Below are positions 1 through 9,700 of a stretch of 64,000 bases of DNA, in pieces (position 1 is the stretch's first letter; the number at the start of each line of letters is the position of its first letter). The notes below the pieces were generated by a model. It searched no databases. It was given only the letters and a program-made list of their open reading frames with translations, and had not been told where the DNA came from. A program made the position numbers and the translations under genes. Source of the stretch: Streptomyces sp. NRRL WC-3618 (lineage in GTDB: Bacteria; Actinomycetota; Actinomycetes; Streptomycetales; Streptomycetaceae); NCBI RefSeq assembly GCF_001280005.1, contig NZ_LGDW01000489.1, forward strand, positions 62,001 to 126,000, given 5' to 3'.

Positions 1-606
1 GATGACGATCGAGAAGAGGGTGCGCCACGCTCCCGCGCCGTCGATCCGGGCCGCTTCCTCGACGCTGCGGGGGATCCCGCCGAAGAACGTGCGGAACTGG
101 TAGATCGAGAAGGCGTTGGCGATGAACGGCAGGGCAAGGATGTGCAGAGTGTTCCGCTCGCCGTTGAACAGGTAGAACAGCGGCACCGCCACCGACTCGA
201 ACGGCACCAGCATCAGCAGCAGTACGAGGAGGAACGCGCCGTCGCGTCCTCGCCAGCGCAGCCGGGACAGCGCGTACCCCGCCATCGAGTTGACCAGCAG
301 CCCGCCCACGACCACCGTGGCCGCCACGGTGAGCGAGACGGCCATGAACTGCCAGAAGTAGCCGGTGCTCGGGGAGGACAGACTCTCGAACACCCCTTCG
401 TAGTTGCGCAGCGTCAAGTGGGTGGGTACGAAGCCCGACAGCCCGTTCAGCACCTCGTCCTCGGGCTTGAAACTGCCGATGACCAGGTACAGCACCGGCA
501 GGACGTGGAGGAGGGCGAGTACGCCCAGGGTGAGATACTCGCCGGTGCGGCGCGGTCTGCCGTACGGGCGCCCGTACCGGCTCCCGTCCCGGCGCCGGGG
601 GCTCAC
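1..606 (-). CDS. Carbohydrate ABC transporter permease, MalG-type (3' end off window)
   Basis: Inner-membrane permease subunit of a sugar importer; about 200 N-terminal residues are visible and the C-terminus lies beyond the window. Translation shows a basic N-terminus, a first membrane helix (LALLHVLPVLYLVIGSF), further hydrophobic segments, and the cytoplasmic EAA loop EEAARIDGAGAWRTLF that docks onto the ATPase. The GTG start (604-606) overlaps the TGA of the upstream permease gene (GTGA), so the two are translationally coupled. With the next permease and binding protein it forms a three-gene importer lacking its own ATPase; such CUT1 systems in Streptomyces usually share the MsiK ATPase (family knowledge, not seen here). 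Confidence 0.9.
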   Translation of the reverse strand, partial: MSPRRRDGSRYGRPYGRPRRTGEYLTLGVLALLHVLPVLYLVIGSFKPEDEVLNGLSGFVPTHLTLRNYEGVFESLSSPSTGYFWQFMAVSLTVAATVVVGGLLVNSMAGYALSRLRWRGRDGAFLLVLLLMLVPFESVAVPLFYLFNGERNTLHILALPFIANAFSIYQFRTFFGGIPRSVEEAARIDGAGAWRTLFSIVI

Positions 607-1577
607 GGGGCCTCGCTGTCGGCGCGTACGAAACGGCGTTGCAGGAGCGTCAGGGCGACGACGATGACGAAGAAGACCACCGTGATCGCGGAGGCCATCC
701 CGATGTTTCCCTCGTCGAAGGCGACCGTGACGGCTTCGTACATGACGGTACGGGTGGCGTTCTCGTCGAGGCCTCCGCCGCCCTTGATCAGGATGTAGAT
801 CTGGTCGAAGACACGGAAGGCGAGTACCGACGTCAGCAGCGCGACGAAGACCAGGGTGTCGCGGATCCCCGGCAGCGTCACATGGAGGAACTGCTGCCGG
901 CGGCCGGCCCGGTCGATCCGCGCCGCCTCGTACAGCTCCTCCGGGATCTGTTGCAGCCCCGCCAGCAGGATGACCATCTGGAAACCCACGCCCTGCCACA
1001 CCGACAGCACCACGACGGACGCCATCGCGGTGGTCGGTGAGCCCAGCCAGTCGTAAGCGGTCCAGTGGCCGAAGGTGACGTACGACAGGACCGTGTTGAG
1101 CATGCCCTGGTCGGCGCGGGAGAGGATCAGCCGCCAGATGACGGCGACCAGCGCCATGGGGAAGACGACCGGCAGGAAGAACAAGGACCGGAAGACGCCG
1201 ATGCCCTTCAGCCGGCGGTTGAGCAGCACGGCCAGTACGAGGGCGATGCCGGTCTGCAACGGGACGGCGGCGGCGGCGAACGCCAGGTTGTTGCGCAACG
1301 ACCGCAGGAACCGGCCCGACAGGTCGGGGTCGGTGAACAGCCGCCGGTACTGCTCCAGCCCGAAGAACTCCGGGGGCCGTGGGGAGCCGAGCCGCACGTT
1401 GTAGAAGGACAGCACCACCGCGTAGCCGAAGGGCACCCCGACGAAGGCGATCAGACCGATCAGCGCGGGCGCCGACATCACGAGGCCGGCCACCCGGTCG
1501 GCGCCGCCGCGCGGACGGTTCCGGCCGCCGCCGGGCCGAGTGGTGCCGGGCCGGGTGGTGCCTCGGTGCGCCGTCAC
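603..1577 (-). CDS. Carbohydrate ABC transporter permease, MalF-type
   Basis: 324-residue membrane permease of the same importer. It has a first membrane helix near residues 35-55 (MSAPALIGLIAFVGVPFGYA), a periplasmic loop containing EQYRRLFTDPDL, and the EAA motif EELYEAARIDRAGRRQQFLHV followed by the last two membrane helices. The GTG at 1575-1577 is chosen because it sits after a GGGGGCGGG ribosome site and just past the stop of the binding-protein gene at 1595; earlier in-frame codons would run far into that gene. Substrate is unknown; the divergent GH32-like enzyme suggests a fructoside or related oligosaccharide (inference). Confidence 0.9.
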   Translation of the reverse strand: MTAHRGTTRPGTTRPGGGRNRPRGGADRVAGLVMSAPALIGLIAFVGVPFGYAVVLSFYNVRLGSPRPPEFFGLEQYRRLFTDPDLSGRFLRSLRNNLAFAAAAVPLQTGIALVLAVLLNRRLKGIGVFRSLFFLPVVFPMALVAVIWRLILSRADQGMLNTVLSYVTFGHWTAYDWLGSPTTAMASVVVLSVWQGVGFQMVILLAGLQQIPEELYEAARIDRAGRRQQFLHVTLPGIRDTLVFVALLTSVLAFRVFDQIYILIKGGGGLDENATRTVMYEAVTVAFDEGNIGMASAITVVFFVIVVALTLLQRRFVRADSEAP

Positions 1578-1594
1578 AGCCCGCCCCCACCCGC

Positions 1595-2959
1595 TCAGTT
1601 CAGCTTGTAGTCGTCGTTGTCGGCGTAGTCCCGGTCGATGGCGCGGGCCGCCCTGGACAGCGCGGACTTGGGGTCCGCGCCTCCGTAGATGGAGTTCACC
1701 GCGGAGCCGAACTCGCTGGTGATCACCGGGTACCCGGCGGTGACCGGCCGGGTGACGGCCACACAGGACTTGGTGATGTCCGAGTCGCCGCAGGACTTGT
1801 CGAGCTGTTCGGCGAACAGGTGGAGCGGGCCGCCGGTCTTGTAGAGCGGGCTCGTGGCGAGCACGGACTTGGTTCCGGGCGGCGCGCCGTTCGCGTCGGT
1901 CATGGCCTTCACCCGCTGGTCGCGCAGCAGGTAGTCCAGGAACGTGCCGGCCGCCTTGCCGTTCTTGGTCTGCGCGCCCATACCCCAGGCCCACGACCCC
2001 TGTCCGGTCTTGGGCCCGAGACCGAAGTCAGGCAGCGGCATGATGACGAGGTCGGAGCCGAGCGCCTTGCTGTACGCGGGGTAGAGCCAGTGGCCGACCC
2101 AGCTGAGCGCGACCCGCCTGCTCGTCATCGCGTTGCCGTCGGTGTTCGGGTCGATGTACGGCTTCCAGGACTGGAACTTCTTGAACGCCGCGACGGCGTC
2201 GGGGGTGTCCAGCACACCGGTCGCCTTGTTGTCCTGGATGAGTTTGCCGCCGGCCGACCAGAGGATGGGGGAGAAGCCGTACGTCCCCCATTCGGTGCCG
2301 AGGCCGTCGGCTTCCTGGATGTCCAGGACCTTGCCGTCGGAGTCCTTGGCGGCGAGTTTCTTCAGGGCGTTGTCGAACTCGTCGGCGGTCCAGGCCTCGG
2401 ACAGGCTCTTCGGGTAGTCCACACCGGCCGAGTCCAGCAGGTTCTTGTTGCCGTACAGCCCGAGGGCCGAGTCGTACATGCCGAGCCCGTAGAGCTTCCC
2501 GTTCGCCGTGCCCTGGTTCTTGATCGCGTCGGTGGCGTTGTCGACGGTCTTGGAGGAGACGTACGAGGAGATGGGGGTGAGTTTCTGGCTGTAGACGAAG
2601 TTCGCCATGGTCGGACCGTCGAACTCCAGGACGTCCGGCAGTTCCGACGCCTGGGTGGCCGTGATGGTCTTGGTGTAGTCGTTGGCCGGGATGAGCTTCA
2701 GGGTCGCCTTGACGTCGCTCTGCGCCTTGTTGAACGACGCGACGGTGTTCTGGAGGACCTTGTCCTCACTCGCCTGGCCCTGATGCGCCCAGATGGTGAT
2801 GTCGCCCTTGCCGCTGCCGCCTTCGCCCTGTGACGAGCCGCCTCCGTCCCCGCCGCACGCGGTGAGAGCCGCGACCGGCAGAACCAGTGCCGCACACAGC
2901 CTTGTGACCCGATGCCGACGTCGTCCGATCACACCGATCACACCGATCACACCGCTCAC
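1595..2959 (-). CDS. Sugar ABC transporter substrate-binding lipoprotein
   Basis: 454-residue extracellular solute-binding protein (MalE-like, SBP_bac_1 class). The N-terminus has a basic patch RRRHRVTRL, a hydrophobic stretch and the lipobox ALTAC, so it should be a lipoprotein anchored outside the membrane. Downstream come ITIWAHQ, TKTITATQASELPDVLEFDG and WVGHWLYPAYSKALGSDLVIMPLPDFG, typical of the family. The GTG at 2957-2959 is preceded by GGGAGG at good spacing. Its first codons are three perfect copies of a 9-bp unit (2927-2953) giving a Val-Ile-Gly repeat ahead of the signal peptide. First gene of an importer operon with the two permeases. Confidence 0.9.
   Translation of the reverse strand: MSGVIGVIGVIGRRRHRVTRLCAALVLPVAALTACGGDGGGSSQGEGGSGKGDITIWAHQGQASEDKVLQNTVASFNKAQSDVKATLKLIPANDYTKTITATQASELPDVLEFDGPTMANFVYSQKLTPISSYVSSKTVDNATDAIKNQGTANGKLYGLGMYDSALGLYGNKNLLDSAGVDYPKSLSEAWTADEFDNALKKLAAKDSDGKVLDIQEADGLGTEWGTYGFSPILWSAGGKLIQDNKATGVLDTPDAVAAFKKFQSWKPYIDPNTDGNAMTSRRVALSWVGHWLYPAYSKALGSDLVIMPLPDFGLGPKTGQGSWAWGMGAQTKNGKAAGTFLDYLLRDQRVKAMTDANGAPPGTKSVLATSPLYKTGGPLHLFAEQLDKSCGDSDITKSCVAVTRPVTAGYPVITSEFGSAVNSIYGGADPKSALSRAARAIDRDYADNDDYKLN
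2927..2953 (+). repeat. Three tandem 9-bp repeats (GATCACACC)
   Basis: Three perfect copies of GATCACACC lie inside the 5' coding end of the binding-protein gene, encoding Val-Ile-Gly three times. Copy number could change without a frameshift. Confidence 0.9.
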
Positions 2960-2992
2960 GACGAGCCTCCCGCCAACTGCCAGTAGACAGAT

Positions 2993-3006
2993 ATTTGTCA
3001 GCAAAT
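2993..3006. promoter_or_regulatory. Small palindrome in the divergent promoter region
   Basis: ATTTG-tcag-CAAAT lies 34 bp upstream of the binding-protein start in an unusually AT-rich patch between the importer operon and the divergent glycosidase. It may be an operator or promoter element; no regulator gene of the LacI/ROK type is visible nearby. Confidence 0.35.
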
Positions 3007-3065
3007 GTCATGCTATTTGTGAGTGAGTCTCCGGCATCAGCGGGAGACACGCGCGTCGGCAGGAC

Positions 3066-3093
3066 GGTCGATCGGCAGCACGATCGATCGACC
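3066..3093. promoter_or_regulatory. Inverted repeat upstream of the glycosidase
   Basis: Perfect 9-bp arms GGTCGATCG (3066-3074) and CGATCGACC (3085-3093) with a 10-bp spacer, ending 34 bp before the glycosidase ATG. Position suits an operator or a 5' leader hairpin. Confidence 0.45.
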
Positions 3094-3127
3094 GCACTGG
3101 TCGGCATGACGAGGACAGGAGCCGTTC

Positions 3128-4456
3128 ATGCGCTACGCCCCGCCCGGCCTCTGTGTGAACGACTTCGCCCTGCTCTCGTACGACGGGGTCTACACGTTGC
3201 TCCACTTGCAGGGCCCCTGGACCGACCGCTTCGACCACCTGCACATGGAGACCTCGTACGGCAGAGCCGTCTCCACCGATCTGGTGGCCTGGGAGCCCGA
3301 GGGCACCGCGTTCGGCGTCGGACTGCCCGGCCGGTTCGACCAGCAGGCTGTGTGGACGATGCATCCGGTCCCGTACGGGGAGGGGCTGGCGATGTTCTAC
3401 ACGGGGGTCCAGGAGCTGACGGCCGGGGGCTGGCCGGTGCAGGCGGTGGGGTTGGCGGTTTCCGACCGCCGGGACGGGACCGGCTGGCGGCGCCGGGGCA
3501 TCGGTCCGGTGGTACGCGCCGACCCCCGCTGGTACCGGACCGGCGAGTCCATGGGCTGGCGCGATCCGTTCGTCGTTCCCGACGACGAGGGGACCGGCTG
3601 GGTCATGGCCGTGTGCGCCAGTGACGTGTCCCTGCCCGTGGAGGTCAGCGGCTGTGTCGGCTTCGCCACGTCGCCCGACCTGACGCACTGGCAGGTGCGT
3701 CCGCCGCTGATCTCGCCCGGCGACATCGACCAGTTGGAGTGCCCGGTCCTGGAGCGGACGGAGGACGGCTGGCTGCTGCTCGGGTGCGTGGGCTACGCCA
3801 ACCGTTTCGACGCCTGGTCGGCGCCCCGGCTGCGGGGGCCGTGGACGCATCTGGGCCCGGCGGGCCCGCCGGGCGCCTACGCACCACGGGTGATCGCGGC
3901 ACCCGACGGCGCCCGGGTGGTGCTGCACACCACGCCCCGCCGGGTCGGTCTGCGGGACTCCGGCGAACTCTGCCGGGGCATGCTGGCCCAGCCCAAGGTG
4001 CTGACGGTCGCATCCGGCACGGCCCGACTGGAGTGGTGGCACGGTCTGGACGCCTGGCTGGAGGAGCCGACGGACCGCCCGGTCCCGCACGCGGTCGGGG
4101 ACATCGACATCACCGGCTCGACCGAGGTGGTCCTGCGTACGGACAACGGCAGCCCGGCGCTCGTGGTCCACTGCGACGCCACACACGTACGGGTGACCGG
4201 CACCGGCGGAACCCCCCTCCAGGAGGCGGCGCTCACCGAGCCTGTCCGGCGGCTGCGCATCCTGACCGTCGGCGAGTACGTCGAGGTGTACGCGGACGGC
4301 GTCTTCATCCTGACCACGCTGTGCTACTCGGGCCGGCCCGTGTCCTGGACGGCGACCGTGGGCGAGCGTGTCCGCCCTGTGCCGGTGCGCCCGGTGCGCC
4401 TGCCGGTCCCACCCCGCGACGACGCGTCGGCGATCTGGCCGGGGGCGACCGCGTAA
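3128..4456 (+). CDS. GH32-like glycoside hydrolase (clan GH-J)
   Basis: 442 residues, no signal peptide, so probably cytoplasmic. The three acidic blocks of GH32 beta-fructosidases are recognisable: the N-terminal VNDF (Asp12, nucleophile position; the usual NDPNG is degenerate), WRDPF (Asp146, transition-state stabiliser position) and QLECPVL (Glu204, acid/base position). The C-terminal part has the beta-sandwich signature VEVYADGVFILTT. An aGGAG site precedes the ATG. It is divergent from the sugar importer, so it likely hydrolyses the imported oligosaccharide. The altered first motif makes strict sucrose/levan specificity uncertain; another GH-J activity is possible. Confidence 0.75.
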   Translation: MRYAPPGLCVNDFALLSYDGVYTLLHLQGPWTDRFDHLHMETSYGRAVSTDLVAWEPEGTAFGVGLPGRFDQQAVWTMHPVPYGEGLAMFYTGVQELTAGGWPVQAVGLAVSDRRDGTGWRRRGIGPVVRADPRWYRTGESMGWRDPFVVPDDEGTGWVMAVCASDVSLPVEVSGCVGFATSPDLTHWQVRPPLISPGDIDQLECPVLERTEDGWLLLGCVGYANRFDAWSAPRLRGPWTHLGPAGPPGAYAPRVIAAPDGARVVLHTTPRRVGLRDSGELCRGMLAQPKVLTVASGTARLEWWHGLDAWLEEPTDRPVPHAVGDIDITGSTEVVLRTDNGSPALVVHCDATHVRVTGTGGTPLQEAALTEPVRRLRILTVGEYVEVYADGVFILTTLCYSGRPVSWTATVGERVRPVPVRPVRLPVPPRDDASAIWPGATA

Positions 4457-4631
4457 CCCCGGGTGCCGTCGAGCGCTCACTGTCGCCACGGTCATGGACC
4501 GCTGAGCGGAACGGGACATGACACGTGCGTTCGGCCGCGCCACGCTTACGGACCACCACCTGACCGTTCTGACGGTTCTGGCGAACGGTGCTACGCCCGT
4601 ACAAGCGTTTGAGAGCAGGGGTGTGAAGACG

Positions 4632-5462
4632 ATGGAGACTCCGCGGCTGGAACTGCGCGTACTGGGACCGTTGGAGGCCGCCGTGCACGGTCGGCCCGTG
4701 GCTCTCGGCGGTCCCCAGCCGCAGGGCGTCCTGGCCCAGCTCGCGGCTGTCCCCGGCCGGACGGTGGGCGTGTGGGCGCTGGTGGACGAGTTGTGGGGGG
4801 CGCGCCCTCCGAAAGGCGCGCACCGGACAGTGCGTACGTATGTCTCGAGGCTGCGCGCGGCACTGCGCCACACCGGCGGTGCCGACGCGGCGACGGTGCT
4901 GGTCACCCGTCCACCGGGCTACCAGCTGCGGATGGATCCGGCGGCGGTCGACGCTGTGCGGTTCGAGCGGCTGGTGGCATCGGGCCGGCAGATGTTGGGC
5001 ACACAGCCCTGGCAGGCGTTCGAGCTGCTGTCCACCGCGCTCGGGCTGTGGCGTGGCGATGCCTTCGCCGAGTTCCGCCATCTGCCCGCGATCGCCGCGA
5101 GGTCGACGCAGTTGGAGCAGCTCCGGCTGTCGGCGACGGAGACGCGGATCGAGGCCGCACTCGTACTGGGACTGGACGCCCAGGCGGCCGTAGAGCTGGA
5201 AGGGCTGGTGCGGGCCCATCCCACACGGGAGTTGCTGTGGGGACAGTTGATGATCGCGTTCTACCGCCTGGGGCGGCAGGCTGATGCCCTGGCCGCGTTC
5301 CGCGCTGCCCGCGCCCTGCTGATGGACGAACACGGGGTCGAGCCCTCGCCGGCCCTCGCCGGGGTTCATCGTCGGATCCTTCAGCATGACGCCGCCCTGA
5401 ACCACGACTGGCGCGCGCCGTCACCGCGGTCGGCCCTGGACGGCCTGTCGGTCGACTGCTGA
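4632..5462 (+). CDS. SARP/BTAD-family transcriptional regulator
   Basis: About 276 residues with the two modules of Streptomyces antibiotic regulatory proteins. The N-terminal winged helix (LELRVLGPLEA, then LVDELWG and TVRTYVSRLRAAL near residues 45-75) binds direct repeats in DNA; the all-helical BTAD domain (FELLSTALGLWRG to EPSPALAGVHRRIL) follows. Start is uncertain: ATG 4632 has AGCAGGGG upstream at 11 bp; the frame is open back to ATG 4518, which would add 38 residues of no recognisable homology. It may control the adjacent importer/glycosidase genes or the RHS locus; there is no biosynthetic cluster nearby to fit a pathway-specific activator. Confidence 0.8.
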   Translation: METPRLELRVLGPLEAAVHGRPVALGGPQPQGVLAQLAAVPGRTVGVWALVDELWGARPPKGAHRTVRTYVSRLRAALRHTGGADAATVLVTRPPGYQLRMDPAAVDAVRFERLVASGRQMLGTQPWQAFELLSTALGLWRGDAFAEFRHLPAIAARSTQLEQLRLSATETRIEAALVLGLDAQAAVELEGLVRAHPTRELLWGQLMIAFYRLGRQADALAAFRAARALLMDEHGVEPSPALAGVHRRILQHDAALNHDWRAPSPRSALDGLSVDC

Positions 5463-5553
5463 CGGCGCCCTCGCGTGCGTGGGCCGTCCCGGGCGGTTGC
5501 GCGAGGTGACGGCCATGGGGGGCGCGGGAGCTGGCCCGCGCCCCGACCGACGA

Positions 5554-6168
5554 TCAGGAGACGACGATCCGCACGAAGGCGTTCACGGAGTTCAGGCACT
5601 GGTTCCCGGTGCCGTTGTCGTGCGCGGAGTAGCTGTTGTCGGAGTAACCGTCGTCCTCGTAGCCGAGTTTGAGGCTTCCGCCCCGGCCGCCCACCACGTA
5701 CTGCCGCCCGACCACGTTCAACAGCCGTTCCAGCTCGCCTGTCGCTCCCGGGATGGTGATCAGGCCGTGGTACAGGTCGTTGTCCGAGGCCGGGTCGACG
5801 TACCGCTTCCAGGTGCGTCCGTGCCCTCCGGTCTGCACACAGCCTCCCCCGCTCACCGTGACATGGTCGCCCGGGAGGAACGAGAAGTTGTACGTCGTCT
5901 CGCGCTGGGTCACCACCGGTTCGGTGATCGTGCAGACGATGGGCAGGGTGGTGCCCGAGCAGCCGGGGCTGTAGATCACGTTCGCCGCCGACCGCGCCGC
6001 CGGCACTCGACTGACGTTGCGGTTGACGGACGGGCCGGGGTGCGAGGCCTGAGCGGCGGCCACTGGTGCCGTGCCGGCGGCCGAGGCGGAGGCGTAGGGA
6101 GCCGTACTCGCCAGGGCGCCCGCGGCCAGGGCGGCCGCGGCGACGACGGTCATCACACGCTTTCTCAT
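5554..6168 (-). CDS. Secreted protein of unknown function
   Basis: 204 residues with a clear Sec signal peptide (MRKRVMTVVAAAALAAGA, cleavage near ASA). The mature part has Cys pairs (SPGCSGTTLPIVC, GGGC and NQC), a GHGRTWKRYVDP segment, and a C-terminal acidic Asp/Asn run LGYEDDGYSDNSYSAHDNG that could bind calcium. The layout (GDHVTVSGGG near the middle, calcium-type acidic loops near the end) is loosely reminiscent of PA-IL/LecA-type lectins, but I cannot confirm that by eye. It stands alone, oriented away from the RHS locus. ATG is preceded by GGAG in the complementary strand. Confidence 0.75.
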   Translation of the reverse strand: MRKRVMTVVAAAALAAGALASTAPYASASAAGTAPVAAAQASHPGPSVNRNVSRVPAARSAANVIYSPGCSGTTLPIVCTITEPVVTQRETTYNFSFLPGDHVTVSGGGCVQTGGHGRTWKRYVDPASDNDLYHGLITIPGATGELERLLNVVGRQYVVGGRGGSLKLGYEDDGYSDNSYSAHDNGTGNQCLNSVNAFVRIVVS

Positions 6169-6712
6169 GCTGGATCACTCCTCGCAGATTGGGGATCTCA
6201 CCGAGGTGGAAGTCCGCTCGACCTCGGCCGGCCTCAGTCTGTCGAGGGCCGTCCACAATCGGTTTGCAGCTCGTCGACACTCTGGGCCGAGCCCCGTGTA
6301 TCTGCTCGGCGGGGACGTACGCCCTTCCTCGCGACGTAGAAAACCGGTCTCTGTCTCCGAGGCGCCGCACATTGAGTCAGCGGTCAGCCCAACATCCAGG
6401 TATGCGCCGCGCACTTCCGGAGATCTCCAACCGTCGCCACTTGGCCGGCCCGGCTTATTTGTCATCAAGTCGGCACTCCTATAGGTGAGTTGGCGGACCA
6501 AATTGAGACATCAATGCTGAACTGTGGCGAATTGATGGAGTAAATGTGAAGTATTTCACGACGCGACTTGGTCTGATTCGTGGATCTCGTGGATTTTGTT
6601 CACTTGTGAAGCCCTGGTTAACGGTCTGGACATGCTCGTATCTTGCGATCTGACCGTTCGATCGAACGCATCCAGGCGCAGCGCAACGGGGCTTGGCGGG
6701 GGAGCAGTTCAT
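6169..6712. other. Intergenic region, divergent promoters expected
   Basis: 544 bp between the secreted protein (minus) and the LamG gene (plus). It is visibly less GC-rich than its surroundings, especially 6480-6660, and must hold both promoters. No convincing -35/-10 pair, repeat or RNA gene could be assigned. Confidence 0.5.
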
Positions 6713-9700
6713 ATGAATACGCACGGGGGGAGACGTCGGCTGCGCACAGCCGGCGTCGTGCTTTCCGCAGCCATAGTGCTGGCGGCGAGCGCAACCAACA
6801 ATGCCTTGGCGGTGGCTGGCGAGCGAGCCGATGCCTCGGCCTCCACAACCGCCGAGGCCGATGGGACAGATGGGGCCGGCGCAGCAACCGGGGCCGCCGG
6901 TGACGCCGGGACGGGTGAGGACGCCACGGCACTGGCCAAAGCCGCTCAGACGGGCAAGCTCGTGGAGATCACCTCGCTTCGGGGTGAGAGCAGCGAGGTG
7001 TACGCCACCCCGGAGGGGCACCTGGAGGCGCGGGAGCATCTGCGTCCGGTGCGGACCCGGGTGGACGGCGCGTGGCGGGACATCGACACCACGTTGATCC
7101 GCGGCGCGAACGGAACGGTGGCGCCCAAGGTCACGACCGTAGGCCTGTCGTTCTCGGGCGGCGGGTTCGCCCCGCTGGTGCGGATGACGAAGAACGGCCG
7201 TGAGCTGGCTCTGTCCTGGCCGACGGAGCTGCCCGCCCCGGAGATGAACGGGAACACCGTCACCTACCCGGACGTCCTGCCCGGCGTCGATCTTCGGATG
7301 ACGGCTCAGCAGGACGGCTTCACCCAGCTCTTGGTCGTCAAATCGGCGGAGGCCGCGGCGAGCCCGGAACTGGCCACCCTGCGCCTGAAGCTGGACGCCG
7401 ACGGCATGCAGGTCAAGGAGACCGCCGACGGAGGCCTGGCCGCGATCGACCAGGGTGCCAAAAGCGCCGTCTTCGAGGCCCCGCGCCCCGTGATGTGGGA
7501 CTCCAGCACCCAGGCGCCGGGCACCGCGACGCAGTCCGCCACCCCGCTCGCCCCGCCGGCGTCACGAGGCACCGCGAAGCGCTCGGCAGCCGCCGCCACC
7601 GAAGCCTCCGCCCCCGCCTCCGCATCCGCCGCGGCTCAGGGCGCGCCCGGCGGATCCGAGGCCGTCGCCGCGGAGTCCGCGAACGTCGCGCCGGTCGGTG
7701 TGGACGTGCCCGCCGGGCAGGACGCGCTGGTGCTGACGCCGGACAGCGGCGTGCTGAAGGGCAAGGACACGGTGTACCCCGTGTTCATCGACCCCCAGTG
7801 GTACTCCCCGAAAGCAACGGCCTGGACGATGGCCTCCAAGTACTGGGCGTCGTCGCCGCAGTACAAGTTCAACGGCGAATCGGACGCGGGCCTCGGGTAC
7901 TGCAACTGGTCGTACTGCGCGCCGAACGACACCAAGCGGCTCTTCTACCGCATCCCGACCTCGAAGTTCGCCGGCCGGAGCGTGCTGCAGGCCGAGTTCG
8001 TGGTCCGCAACACGTGGTCGGCGTCCTGCTCGGACCGCAGTGTCGAGCTCTGGCGCACCAAGGACATCTCCTCCTCGACGACCTGGAACTCGCAGAACGC
8101 GGCCGGCTTCTGGATCGATCACCTCAGGACGGCGTCCTTCGCCTACGGGTTCACCGGCTGCGCGGCGAAGGACGCGGAGTTCGACGTGAAGTCCGCGGTG
8201 CAGGAGGCGGCGGCCAAGAAGTGGTCGACGATGACCTTCGGTATGAAGGCCGCGAGCGAGACCGACGGATATGCCTGGAAGCGTTTCTCGGACGATGCCT
8301 TTCTGCGCGTGCAGTACAACCGCCCGCCGCCGCAGGTCAAGATGGAGCAGCTGACCATGGAGTACGGCGGCTCGTGCAAGAAGCCCGCCAGTGCCGCGCG
8401 GGTGCGCACTCTGGGCAAGATCTACGCCAACAACGTCACCGACCCCGACGGCGACGCCGTCTCCGTCGAGTTCTGGGCGGGTTGGGACACCGGTGACGGC
8501 AAGGGCGTGGTCACCCGCTGGAAGTCCGGCCGGACAACGGCCAAGAAGTCCGGCTCGGACTTCGCGATCACCCTGCCGTCGTCCATTCCCGCCAACAAGA
8601 CGGTGAACTGGATCGTCCGTTCCTACGACGGCGGGCAGTGGTCGCCGTGGTCGTCCACAGGCGACCCAACCGGCTGCTACTTCGTGTACGACACCAGCGT
8701 GCCGAAGGCCCCGACCGTCTCCTCCGTCCTCTACCCGGCCTCGAACCCCGAGGACCCCGACGACCCCTGGTACGACGGAGTGGGCCAGTACGGCTACTTC
8801 GTGATCACCGGTGCCGTCTCCGACGTGACGAAGTACTGGTACGGCGTCAACGGCGACCCGGTCTCCGCCAATGCGGTCACCACCTCGGCCGGAGCGGCCA
8901 AGACCGTGCCCGTGCTGCCGCTCAAGCCGGGTCTCAACACCTTCACGGCGCGGTCTTTCGACGCGGCCGGTAACGGCTCCGAGATCCGCACCTACCAGTT
9001 CCGTGTGAAGTCGGGGCAGTTGGAACGCGCTGACTGGTCGATGGACGAGGCGGCCGGAGCGACGCAGGCGGTGGGCAGCGCGCCCGAGGAGCCCGCGGTC
9101 ACGCACGGCGGTCCGACGCCGAACGTGCCGGGCAAATTCGGTAAGGCGGTGCAGTTCGACGGCGTCGACGACTACGCCGACACCGACCTCGCGACCGTCA
9201 ACACCGACGTCAGCTTCTCGGTGTCGGCGTGGGTGAAGCTGTCGGCGATGCCGTCGGAGGCGGCGGTCGTGGCTTCGCAGCGAGGCAACAAGCAGCCGGG
9301 CTTCGAGCTGTACTACTCCAAGGGCTATGACCGTTGGGTGTTCAACCAGTACAGCTCCGACACCGCTTCCGGGACTCCGGTGCGAGCCATGGCGACCGCC
9401 GCGGGCGGGGTCAAGGTCAACGAGTGGACTCATCTGGTCGGCGTCTACTCCTCGGGCGAGAAGCTGCTGAAGCTGTACGTCAACGGGACACTGGTCGGAA
9501 CTACGGCGTACACCACGCCGTGGAACGGTCGGCGCGGCATGCTCATCGGCGCCAGCACCCCGGGCGGCACGCCCGCGTCGTTCTTCCCCGGGGCCATCGA
9601 CGAGGTGAAGACCTTCGAGAAGCCCCTGACGGCGGCTGAGGTGTCGAGCCTCTACACCTCGAACACGAGCGGTGGCCGTCCGGCCCGGATGGTCTTCCAC

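Noticed and set aside
4632..5462. SARP as a pathway-specific activator of an antibiotic cluster
   Set aside because: No biosynthetic genes lie within reach; neighbours are sugar uptake and toxin genes.
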